Shown here piece after piece: positions 8,433 to 16,225 of a DNA stretch of 64,000 nucleotides; position 1 is the first letter of the stretch; each line of letters begins with the position of its first letter. The position numbers and the translations under genes were made by a program. The notes under the pieces are model-generated. The model saw only the letters and a program-made list of their open reading frames with translations. It did not search any database and had not been told where the DNA came from. The DNA is from Streptomyces sp. SID14478. Its GTDB lineage: Bacteria > Actinomycetota > Actinomycetes > Streptomycetales > Streptomycetaceae. The stretch is from positions 1 through 64,000 of the forward strand of contig NZ_JAAGMG010001350.1 of assembly GCF_010548525.1 (NCBI RefSeq), in the 5' to 3' direction.

Positions 8433-8807
8433 GCGAGTTCCTCTCCTCACTGGTGGACCACCAAGTGCCGTTCGGTGCAGCCGGATCTCGTGGCTGCGGC
8501 GGGTGCTGGGCACCCGGCTGTTCCGCTCCGATGCCCGCGCATGCCCTGGCCACGCGTCGTGTCACTCGTGAGGTGGGTGGCGTCGGGGAGCAAATCGAAT
8601 GCGGGTGCCGTGTACGTACGGAGGTCCAGCCGGCCGGTGCTGAAATACGAGTGAGGCGCGGGCGGCCGGGGATGTTGTCGCATCATTCGGCGCGCAGAAC
8701 ATCGCCACTGTCAGCGGAGGGGTTCTTGGGGGGGCGTCGTGCGCTGCGTCGGACTTCTGCGACCGGGAAGGATTGTACACGTGTACATTGAGTGCTCTAC
8801 TGACTCA
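8433..8807. other. Intergenic region with palindromic control elements near its right end
   Basis: About 375 bases between the divergent small hypothetical gene and the secreted-protein gene. Only the right end is structured: a 14-base palindrome (8774-8787) followed by an inverted repeat that reaches the start codon (8787-8809). Confidence 0.5.
8774..8787. promoter_or_regulatory. Perfect 14-base palindrome, probable operator
   Basis: TGTACACGTGTACA, uninterrupted dyad centred 27 bases before the start codon at 8808. The form fits a dimeric repressor site; none of the adjacent regulators can be tied to it from sequence. Confidence 0.6.
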
Positions 8808-8809
8808 AT
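8787..8809 (+). promoter_or_regulatory. Inverted repeat overlapping a start codon
   Basis: ATTGAGT and ACTCAAT, 7-base arms with a nine-base spacer; the right arm contains the first two bases of the ATG at 8808. No Shine-Dalgarno sequence is present between them, so the element could be a second operator or an RNA hairpin limiting translation. Confidence 0.45.
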
Positions 8810-10088
8810 GCGACTACGTACAAGCCTTGTTGGCGCGGTGGCCGCCTGTGCCCTGACGCTCTCCGCAGCCCCGGGACCGGCCGCCGCTACTGTCTCCGTC
8901 AGTGGCCCGATCGCCCCCGCGTGCAGCTGGAGCGAGCGGGGTTACCGCTACGACAACTCCGCCTATCCGGAGACCGCGGCCCGTTACTGGATCATGCGGT
9001 TCAAGAAGCAGGCCGGGCTCACCATCCGCGTCAACGGCCAATACCCCGAGGCCCGTTACAGCTCGCTCAACGTCTATGACTCCACCTCGTCGAGCTTCAC
9101 CACGGACGGCGTGAGCTCCGGGCTCGTGGACCACCGCATCGACCCCGACCCCGGCAGCACCAACCCGTGGCGGCAGAAGGCCGCACCGGGCGGTCACTTC
9201 ACCGTGCGAGTCATCGACGCCTCCGCCGCCGGCAAGCGCAACACGCTGCCCCTGGCGCCCGCAGGCACAGCGGAACTGACCGACGGGTCCCTCATCTTCC
9301 GTACCTATCTCGACTCCGCGCCCGTCCAACTGCCGGACGTCACCTTCGAGAAGGACGGCCGGAACGTCGCCGTGCCACTGTGCTCCGACGCCCAGGCCCC
9401 GCAGACGGCGGAGCGCCCGGCACCCGCGACCGACCGGGTGCGGGCGATGGAGACCGGCAGCGCACGCCCGGCGGGGACCAGCGGCGCTGCGCCCGTGGTG
9501 GAGTTCAGCCGCAAGTCCGGAGCCGGGCAGTATCCGAACGCGGACGCCGCCTACCTCTCCGCGCGGTTCACCCCGCCGCCCGCGGGCCAGGTGCTCGTGG
9601 TCCGCGGCAAGGCGCCGGTCGCTCTTCGCGGTGGTCATCCGCAGCCCTGGCCCACCCGCCGCGCCGACGTCCGCTTCTGGTCGCTGTGTGACAACGTGGT
9701 CACCCCGCCGGGTCCGGTCGTCGTCAATCCGCTCCCGGGCGGCGGCGTGGACACGGGGTGCCGCAACGACGAGCAGATCGAGGTCGCGCAGGGCGGCACG
9801 TACACCTTCGTCGTCGGCACCGAGGCGCAGCGTGCCGCCGTCGACCGCATCCCCGGCGCCACCTTCGTGCCCGTCTCCGCCGCCCACCCGAACCTCACGC
9901 ACCTGCTCGTGCTCCGGCAGCTCATCGCGGCCGAGCACTTCCGCGGCGCGATCCAGAACGTGCCGCTCGACAGCCAACCGGCCGACGCCCAGCGGCTGAT
10001 GGGGTCGTACTATCCGCAGGCCTCCTACTGCTCCCTCGACAGTCTCCTGCACAAGCGGCACGGCCGGACCTGCGCCCCGGCCCACTGA
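8808..10088 (+). CDS. Secreted protein of unknown function
   Basis: 426 residues from ATG 8808, chosen because a typical signal peptide (MRLRTSLVGAVAACALTLSA) begins there; the upstream extension to 8739 adds no sensible sequence. The mature protein has paired motifs seen in a family of uncharacterised actinobacterial exported proteins: ARYWIMRF, GQYPEARYSSLNVYD, and DPGSTNPW in the first half, then YLSARFTPPPAGQVLVVRGK and VRFWSLCDN in the second, suggesting a two-fold repeated beta-rich architecture. Several Cys may form disulfides. No catalytic motif recognised. Expression is probably controlled through the palindromes at 8774-8809. Confidence 0.8.
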   Translation: MRLRTSLVGAVAACALTLSAAPGPAAATVSVSGPIAPACSWSERGYRYDNSAYPETAARYWIMRFKKQAGLTIRVNGQYPEARYSSLNVYDSTSSSFTTDGVSSGLVDHRIDPDPGSTNPWRQKAAPGGHFTVRVIDASAAGKRNTLPLAPAGTAELTDGSLIFRTYLDSAPVQLPDVTFEKDGRNVAVPLCSDAQAPQTAERPAPATDRVRAMETGSARPAGTSGAAPVVEFSRKSGAGQYPNADAAYLSARFTPPPAGQVLVVRGKAPVALRGGHPQPWPTRRADVRFWSLCDNVVTPPGPVVVNPLPGGGVDTGCRNDEQIEVAQGGTYTFVVGTEAQRAAVDRIPGATFVPVSAAHPNLTHLLVLRQLIAAEHFRGAIQNVPLDSQPADAQRLMGSYYPQASYCSLDSLLHKRHGRTCAPAH

Positions 10089-10215
10089 GCCGCCCGTCGC
10101 CCGTCACCCGTCTCCTGCGCGAACCCCGGAGGCGGGTGAGGGCACGCGCGCACCTGCTCGTACCCTGGGCCGGTCAGCCACCACGGATCGGCCCGCACCG
10201 AGGAGACGCGTACGG

Positions 10216-11244
10216 ATGAAGGGAACGACACCCCTCGCCTCGACCCCGCCCGCGAAGCCGACGAGCGCGGACGTCGCCCGCCTGGCCGGTGTGTCGCGCG
10301 CGACCGTGTCCAGGGTGGTGAACGATCCCGGGAACAGCCTCGTCACCGAGGAGACCCGACGCCGGGTCCTCGATGCGGTGCGCAGCCTGGGCTACACACC
10401 GCACGCCTCCGCCCGCGCCCTGCGTGCCGGACGCACCCACCTGATTCTGATGCCCCTCGTACGGGCGCCGCTCGGCCGCGCCGTGGACCAGCTCATCGAG
10501 AATCTCTCCCGCGACCTGGCGGCGCGTGGGCTGCGGCTACTCATCGACGCGGACCGTTCCGTCGCGCCGGAACAGGCTGCCCACTCCTGGGCCGAGCACC
10601 GGCCCGACGCCGTCATCGGTGGCCCCGCCACCTGCCCGCCGGAAGCCGTACGCGTGCTGCGCAACGCGGGCGTCGACACCGTCGTGCTCCTCGATTCGCC
10701 TCGTCGTCGAGATGCCACCGCGCTCGGCTTCCACGATGCTGCCGTCGCCGCGACGGCGGCTCGCCACCTGCTCGACACTGGGCACAGGCGTCTGGCGTGC
10801 CTCGTTCCCGAAGGCCCCTCGCGGCAGCTGGCGCAGCGGCGTCTGGAGCGCGTGCGCGAGCTGGCTGATGCGGCGGGCGCGGTGGTCGAGGCGGTGCCGT
10901 GTTCGTTCGGGCAGGACGAGCTTCGCCTCGCCGCGGCCCGATGGCGCGGCTCTCGCGAACGCCCCACGGCTGTCTACGCTTTCGACGACGACTACGCCCT
11001 GATGCTGATCCACGTACTGCGCGAGAGCGGTCTGTCCGTGCCGGAGGACATCGCCGTGATCGGGTCGGGGAACTTCCCCCTGGGCGGCGTCTTCACACCC
11101 CGGCTGACCACCACGCACTTCGACATGTCCGCGGTCAGCGCAGCCGTCTGCGAGGCGCTCACCCGCCTGCTGCAGGGCAAATCCCTGCCGCGCGGGACAC
11201 GCGCCGCGATGGAACCGGTACTGACCGTCCGCGAATCGGCCTAG
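10216..11244 (+). CDS. LacI-family transcriptional regulator
   Basis: 342 residues. N-terminal LacI HTH (TSADVARLAGVSRATVSRVV, residues 16-35) with the hinge helix ASARALRAGRT, followed by a periplasmic-binding-protein-like effector domain ending with the usual PRLTTTHFDMSAVS segment. Likely a sugar-type ligand, but no carbohydrate operon adjoins it; the gene upstream is a secreted protein of unknown function on the same strand. Whether it controls that gene is open. Confidence 0.92.
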   Translation: MKGTTPLASTPPAKPTSADVARLAGVSRATVSRVVNDPGNSLVTEETRRRVLDAVRSLGYTPHASARALRAGRTHLILMPLVRAPLGRAVDQLIENLSRDLAARGLRLLIDADRSVAPEQAAHSWAEHRPDAVIGGPATCPPEAVRVLRNAGVDTVVLLDSPRRRDATALGFHDAAVAATAARHLLDTGHRRLACLVPEGPSRQLAQRRLERVRELADAAGAVVEAVPCSFGQDELRLAAARWRGSRERPTAVYAFDDDYALMLIHVLRESGLSVPEDIAVIGSGNFPLGGVFTPRLTTTHFDMSAVSAAVCEALTRLLQGKSLPRGTRAAMEPVLTVRESA

Positions 11245-11285
11245 GGCCGCGGACCGCCACTTCACCACAGGCCGCAACCGTGGGG

Positions 11286-11447
11286 TCAGCGGAGCGAACC
11301 GCTTCCCAGGGGTGCTCCCGTGACGCCGACGTAGTCCCGCAGCATCGGCGCCACGGTCAGGGCGTGGTCGGCCGTGGAGGGGAGCTCGTCGCGGCCGGAA
11401 CCACCCACTCCCAGAGTCCTCTTGAAAAGCTGCGCGATCGGTTTCAC
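11286..11447 (-). pseudogene. Possible short gene or remnant of a larger gene
   Basis: A 53-codon frame from GTG 11447 to TGA 11286, with GAGGAA about ten bases upstream and strong G/C bias at third positions. The peptide contains KPIAQLFKRTLG and later PMLRDYVGVTGAPLGSGSLR, which reads like the C-terminus of a real protein, while an in-frame stop precedes it. It may be the tail of a degraded gene or a true small protein. Family not recognised. The rest of 11245-11556 shows nothing. Confidence 0.35.
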
Positions 11448-11556
11448 CAGCGCGCATTTCCTCTACGCCATGCGGCTGCATGACGTGCTCCGCCCGGCGT
11501 CTTTGCCGACCGCGGCCGCTCATGCGGTGACGGAGGGGACCCGGCCTCCTGCGCCG

Positions 11557-12432
11557 TCAGGCCTCCTCCGCCAGCGCGACACCTGCAAGGTCCTCGAGGG
11601 GTACGGTCCCTTCGTCGGCCCGCGCGGGACCCCACGGCGCCGGGCCCGACCCTTCGGCCCAGGCATGGAGTGAGGCCCCGTCCACGCAACGGATACCGCA
11701 GGCGGCCGCGTACTCTTCGGCGGGCGCCGTGAATTCACTGGTCGTCACGACGGCGGCGAGTTGCGCGCCGTGCACCGTCCAGCAGGTGCCGCCGAACCGC
11801 TGAAGATCCTGCGAACCGACCTTGTGGGCTGGGCCGTACTGCTTGCACTGGATGACTACGCGTCGGCCGTCGGGTGCGGTCGCCAGGACGTCGGCGCCGA
11901 GGTCTCCGGCGCCTCCCACGACCTCGATGTCGAAGCAGCCGTCGCGTTCGCACAGTGCGGCGATGGCCGCCTCGAAGCCGTCGGGGTCGAGGGCGGCGAA
12001 GTCGAAGGCGAGTGGGGGCAGTACGGCGGTCCGGCCGTCATGGGCGGCGCTGGGCGGTAGGGGCAGCGTGGGTTCCTCGGGGCCGATCGTCGGCGACGGC
12101 TCGCGGACGTCGTCGGGCCAGGGCATGCGGGCGAACTCCTCTTGTGCTGCGGCCAGTTCGCGGTCGGCCTGAGCCATCCCGCCCTGCGCGGCCCTGCGCA
12201 GTTCACGGAACCGCGGCATCGCGCGCAGCAGCGTGTAGAGGACCGCAACGGCCGGTATCGCGAGCAGGGCGGCTGTCAGTGGGTGGTTCCCGGCCCAGTG
12301 GGCGAAGCGCACGAAGAGCAGCGCGGAGGCGCAGATCAGGGATCCGACCAGCGCGAAAGTGACCAGCAGCCCGCGCAGGAAACCTGCCCCGTCAGGGTGG
12401 CCCGGGCGGCTCTTCGTCTCCCGTATGGGCAC
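11557..12432 (-). CDS. Membrane-anchored Mrr-type restriction endonuclease-like protein
   Basis: 291 residues from GTG 12432 (GAGGAG upstream). Two membrane helices lie at about residues 20-42 and 55-72, then a charged helical linker, and a C-terminal Mrr_cat-like nuclease domain (about 140-265). The PD-(D/E)xK core is visible as DLGADVLATAPDGRRVVIQCKQYG split between an Asp and the Q-x-K pair. Members of this topology cleave or bind DNA from the membrane in some phage-defence settings; cytosolic DNA degradation is another option. No methylase partner is adjacent. Function is inferred from fold only. Confidence 0.82.
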   Translation of the reverse strand: MPIRETKSRPGHPDGAGFLRGLLVTFALVGSLICASALLFVRFAHWAGNHPLTAALLAIPAVAVLYTLLRAMPRFRELRRAAQGGMAQADRELAAAQEEFARMPWPDDVREPSPTIGPEEPTLPLPPSAAHDGRTAVLPPLAFDFAALDPDGFEAAIAALCERDGCFDIEVVGGAGDLGADVLATAPDGRRVVIQCKQYGPAHKVGSQDLQRFGGTCWTVHGAQLAAVVTTSEFTAPAEEYAAACGIRCVDGASLHAWAEGSGPAPWGPARADEGTVPLEDLAGVALAEEA

Positions 12433-12688
12433 GGTGTCTCCTCTTCGTCGTTACAACCTTGGACCGACGTGTGCCCCGCTCGGCACAAAGCATGATCAAC
12501 AAGGGGTCAACAAAGTGGGGTTGTCCGGGCACCCGTGGCCGCCGGATGAGTCGGTCCGTCTCTGGGCGCCTACCAAGTACGTTGTTGCCGGGGCTACTTG
12601 ATGCAGTCCCGGTCGCCAATGGTCGAGGTGATGCGGTGGGCGGGCCTTCGGCGAGGCCTTGGGGCCGCGGCCTTGGCTCAGTGCTCAT

Positions 12689-13273
12689 TCACCGGCGGGC
12701 GTAGTGCGCGATGATCACGCCTTTGCTCGTGGTGACACTTCCCGTGAGGTCGAACTCGGTCAGCGGGGAAGGGCCTTCGAACAGGCGAGTGCCGCTGCCC
12801 AGGGTCAGCGGATGGATGAGCAGGGTGTAGTAGTCGATGAGGCCGGCGGCGTGCAGGCTGCGTACCAGTGACGCGCTTCCGTTGATCGACAGATCCCTGC
12901 CCGGCCGGGCTTTGAGCTCGGCCACCGTCGCGGCGGCGTCTCCCCGCAGGAGGATGCTGTTCTGCCAGGCGTCGGCATCATCGAGCGTTCTCGAAGCGAC
13001 GTATTTGGTGGCCGCGTTCATGTGCCTGGTGAACGGGTTGTCGTCGGTGGGATTTCCCCATGCGGTGATGAAGTCCTGCCAGGTGCGGCGGCCGAACAGC
13101 ATGTCGCCCGGCTCGGCCATCCCTTTGGCGAGCTCGCGTCCCATCACCTCGTCGTTGTACCGGGGGCCCCAGCCGCCGTGCGTGAAACCGCCCCGGGTGT
13201 CCTCGTCCGGACGCCCGAGGCCCTGCACTACACCGTCCAACGTCACGAACATCCTGGCCGTGATGGAGCGCAT
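12689..13273 (-). CDS. Dihydrofolate reductase-family protein (RibD C-terminal domain)
   Basis: 194 residues from ATG 13273; the frame extends upstream but GAAGGGAAA precedes this ATG. Pattern of the DHFR/RibD_C fold: ITARMFVTLDGVVQG at the start, GDMLFGRRTWQDF in the middle, NGSASLVRSLHAAGLIDYYTLLIHPLTLGSGTRLF split over the NADPH-binding half. These stand-alone proteins are probable NADPH-dependent reductases with unknown substrates; a role in folate is not implied. Confidence 0.88.
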   Translation of the reverse strand: MRSITARMFVTLDGVVQGLGRPDEDTRGGFTHGGWGPRYNDEVMGRELAKGMAEPGDMLFGRRTWQDFITAWGNPTDDNPFTRHMNAATKYVASRTLDDADAWQNSILLRGDAAATVAELKARPGRDLSINGSASLVRSLHAAGLIDYYTLLIHPLTLGSGTRLFEGPSPLTEFDLTGSVTTSKGVIIAHYARR

Positions 13274-13443
13274 CTGCGTTTCCCTTCGCCGTTGGCGCCG
13301 CTCTTTCTGCGTGTGGTCAGACGCATAGATAGACGAGCCCCGGCCGCGGGAATCATCGCTGCCCCGCACGGACCAATGCACCTGCGGACGGGGCTGCTCC
13401 CGCCAGGCCGCAGACGCGGGGAATCACGCCTACGGCCCTGGGG

Positions 13444-13581
13444 TCACCCCTTCTTCCTCCTCTTGTTCCAGATTCCGTAGCCGAACATGATGATGACGCC
13501 CACCAGGATCAGGATCGCGACGACGGACCCCGCGGTTCCGTCGGGGATCCACCTCCCTCGACCGTCAGCGGTCAGCACCAT
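13444..13581 (-). CDS. Small single-pass membrane protein (45 aa)
   Basis: ATG 13581 to TGA 13444, preceded by a strong GAGGAGG site eight bases upstream, which makes this short frame convincing. The peptide has a polar head, one hydrophobic segment (AGSVVAILILVGVIIMFGYG) and a basic tail (NKRRKKG) that would remain in the cytoplasm. No family is recognised. It is followed on the same strand by the DHFR-like gene and preceded by the membrane protein at 13754-14140. Confidence 0.65.
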   Translation of the reverse strand: MVLTADGRGRWIPDGTAGSVVAILILVGVIIMFGYGIWNKRRKKG

Positions 13582-13753
13582 GTGGGGACCTCCTCATTCC
13601 TCTCGGTGCCCGCTACGTGCGGCGCTGTCCACGTCACCTGCTGCGCCCTGGCGGGGACCCAACCGCCGACCGGGCCACCGGTCACGACGTCAGGATTCGC
13701 TCCCTGCGCGAAAGGAGCGGTCGAGGCTCGGCCTCCCCGACGGAGTCTCCTGA

Positions 13754-14140
13754 TCACGCCTCCTCCCTCGGCTCCGTGCGATGGTCGAAGTACGCCCACA
13801 CGAAGATCCCCACGACTGCGACCACGCCCACCGCCACGACCTGGACCGCGGTCGGCGCTCCTCGGGTGAGGAAGCCGGTGATACCTGCCGCCAGGCCGCC
13901 CGCCAGCATGATCATGCGGCTGGCCAAGGACTGCCCGGGGTCGTTGCCCCGCTCGACGAACAGCCCCTTCGCAGCTGCCTTCGCCGGCTGTCGTGCCCCC
14001 CGGCGGCGTTTCGACCGCAACTCCAGCCCGTAGCCGATCACCAGATACAGCACGAGGATCCCGACGAACCCCGCCCATTCAGCCGGACTGTCCAGCCCGT
14101 CCCCGCGCGCCATCACCGGGGATGACATCACCATCTCCAT
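13754..14140 (-). CDS. Small multi-pass membrane protein (128 aa)
   Basis: Start ATG 14140 is placed by GGAGAGGGA upstream; the 22-codon extension lacks a site. Three hydrophobic segments are visible: WAGFVGILVLYLVIGYG near residue 25, MIMLAGGLAAGITGFL near 80 and VVAVGVVAVVGIFVWAYF near 105, with a basic loop (ELRSKRRRGARQ). Unrecognised family; the next gene downstream is another small membrane protein, so a joint membrane function is possible. Confidence 0.65.
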   Translation of the reverse strand: MEMVMSSPVMARGDGLDSPAEWAGFVGILVLYLVIGYGLELRSKRRRGARQPAKAAAKGLFVERGNDPGQSLASRMIMLAGGLAAGITGFLTRGAPTAVQVVAVGVVAVVGIFVWAYFDHRTEPREEA

Positions 14141-14348
14141 CACGGCACTCCCTCTCCAGCCTCTGCTCCCGCGCTCGCCTGCTGGTGCAGGACGTCGAAC
14201 GTTCATCTCAACTACCCCGAAACGGCCGAGTGTTGATATCGCGTTCGTCCCGCATGCGCGGACGTGGTGCCGGATCGCGTGGCCGGCGGCCGAGCGGGCA
14301 TGCGGAGAAGGACCGTCACGCCCTGCCTACCGGAGGAGCAGCCCCGCT

Positions 14349-15314
14349 GTGGGAACCGCCGTCCACGTCCCGCAGACCCGGGACATGATCGGAGAAGAAC
14401 TCTCCGGTGACGAAGCCTTCGCCGCGCTGCGCCACTACGGAGGTGTGCGACTGCTGCTGGACTCCTTCACCCGGTTCCGGTACGCGGACGGTTTCACCAA
14501 TGCCCGCGCTCTCGCCTTCCAGATGGTGCTCGGGCTGGTGCCCCTCACGATCGTGTTCGTGGGCCTGGCGACCAGCGTGCACACCGAGAGCGTGGGCCGG
14601 GTGGTGGAGATGACCCTGGCCCGGATCGTGCCGGGCGCCAGCACCGAGGTCGTGGAGAAGGCGTTCGACGGTACGCGGCGCACCGCCGACAGCGATGTGT
14701 GGAGCGCGGTGGCGCTCTGGCTCGGGCTGGCCTTCGCCGTGCTGAACCTTGCTTCGGCCATGGGGCAGGTCGAGCGCGGAGCGAACCGCATCTACGGCAT
14801 CGAGCGCGACCGGCCCGGCCCGGCGAAGTACCTGCGGGCACTCGTCCTGGCCGTCACGGCAGGACTGCCGATGGTGCTCGGTTTCATCGTCACGGTGGCC
14901 GGGTCGGCGGTGGGCGACGCCATCGCGCGCACCACGGGCGATCATCACGGCGGTATCGGCTGGTGGGGCGCGCTGGAGATACCCGCCGGACTCCTCCTGG
15001 CCTGGATCGCGTCGGCGGTGATCCTTCGACGGGCCCCGCGCCGAGTGCAGCCCGGCTATACCTGGCTCGCCTTCGGTTCCGCGGTGCATCTCGCGCTGTG
15101 GGTCGCGGCCACCTGGATGCTGGCCCTCTATGTGGGCAAGAGCGGAGCGTTCGGCGCCATCTACGGCCCGCTCACTGCCTTCATCGCCCTGCTGCTGTGG
15201 GCGAACCTCACCGCTGTGGCACTGTTTCTCGGTATCGCCTTCGCGGCCCAGCTCGAAGCCGCTCGCGCCGGGATCCGCGAGCCGGTCCGCCCCGACCCGG
15301 GACCGGGAAGGTGA
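14349..15314 (+). CDS. YihY/BrkB-family inner membrane protein
   Basis: 321 residues from GTG 14349 with GGAGGAG about ten bases upstream. Six or so membrane helices and the family features NARALAFQMVLGLVPL near the first helix, the central LWLGLAFAVLNLASAMGQVERGANRIYGIERDRP and the closing GPLTAFIALLLWANLTAVALFLG segment, each quoted in part. YihY/BrkB proteins are common multi-pass proteins of unresolved transport function (the early RNase BN label is incorrect). The adenylate kinase paralogue follows 69 bases downstream. Confidence 0.9.
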   Translation: MGTAVHVPQTRDMIGEELSGDEAFAALRHYGGVRLLLDSFTRFRYADGFTNARALAFQMVLGLVPLTIVFVGLATSVHTESVGRVVEMTLARIVPGASTEVVEKAFDGTRRTADSDVWSAVALWLGLAFAVLNLASAMGQVERGANRIYGIERDRPGPAKYLRALVLAVTAGLPMVLGFIVTVAGSAVGDAIARTTGDHHGGIGWWGALEIPAGLLLAWIASAVILRRAPRRVQPGYTWLAFGSAVHLALWVAATWMLALYVGKSGAFGAIYGPLTAFIALLLWANLTAVALFLGIAFAAQLEAARAGIREPVRPDPGPGR

Positions 15315-15383
15315 GACGATCTGCTCCGGCCGCGATTCCCGGGAGCGCCCCTGGGCCTCGCACGACGAAGGGATTCCTCATCG

Positions 15384-16058
15384 ATGCGCATCCTCCTGAT
15401 CGGGCCGCCCGGGGCAGGCAAGGGCACGCAGGCAGTACGCATTGCCGCGCATCTGTCGATCCCGCACGTTTCCGCCGGTGACCTGTTTCGTGAGCACATC
15501 GAGCAGGGCACCGAGCTCGGCCGGAACGCTCACACGCACCTCCAGTCCGGTCTCCTTGTACCGGACGAGGTCACGATCGGGGTGGTCAAAGAGCGCCTCG
15601 CCCGTCCGGACACGGCGCGCGGATTCCTGCTGGACGGCTTCCCCCGCAGTCTTGCCCAGGCCCAAGCGCTGGACGGCATCCTGGCCGACTCCGGGTCGAG
15701 GATGGACGCCGTGCTCGAACTGCAGATTCCCGAGGGCCAGGTGGTCGGACGGATCGCTGGACGGCGTCTGTGCCGTCAGGACCGCGATCACATCTTCCAC
15801 GTCGACTACAACCCGCCTGCAGCGGCAGGAGTCTGTGACCTCTGTGGCGGTGAGCTGTACCAGCGCGAGGACGACCGCGAGGAGACCGTTCGTCAGCGCC
15901 TGGAGGTCTACCGCACCAAGACGGCGTCGGTCGTCGACCATTACCAGGGCCAGGGCCTGGTGACCACGATCTCGGCCCACGGCCACGTACAGGAAGTCCT
16001 GCACCGCGCGCTGAACGCCATCGGCCAGGGTCAGGCGGACGCTGCCGAGTCGCGGTGA
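15384..16058 (+). CDS. adk: Adenylate kinase (paralogue outside the ribosomal protein operon)
   Basis: 224 residues. P-loop GPPGAGKGT at residues 7-15, NMP-binding site DGFPRS, and a long LID. Catalyses ATP + AMP to 2 ADP. The LID holds the zinc ligands of the Gram-positive type as Cys-x2-Asp and then Cys-x2-Cys (LCRQD and CDLCGGELY), a permutation of the usual Cys3-Asp. Streptomyces keeps its housekeeping adk within the secY ribosomal cluster, so this copy beside a BrkB membrane protein is likely an extra isozyme. Confidence 0.9.
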   Translation: MRILLIGPPGAGKGTQAVRIAAHLSIPHVSAGDLFREHIEQGTELGRNAHTHLQSGLLVPDEVTIGVVKERLARPDTARGFLLDGFPRSLAQAQALDGILADSGSRMDAVLELQIPEGQVVGRIAGRRLCRQDRDHIFHVDYNPPAAAGVCDLCGGELYQREDDREETVRQRLEVYRTKTASVVDHYQGQGLVTTISAHGHVQEVLHRALNAIGQGQADAAESR

Positions 16059-16225
16059 TGCCTTGCGGCTGGGCACGTGCCGGGCTGAGAACTGCCGCAG
16101 AGGGCTACAAGATCCGCCCGCCCCGACCGTCGCCTCGGACCCGTACACCGTCCGGACGGGAGCGTCTCACCTCGTGACCTTCCCGCACCGCCCACCCAGC
16201 CCCCGAGCAACTCCCCAAAAGCGTC

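Noticed and set aside
8814-10085. 423-codon minus-strand frame
   Set aside because: Mirror of the secreted protein gene; no start site or motif.
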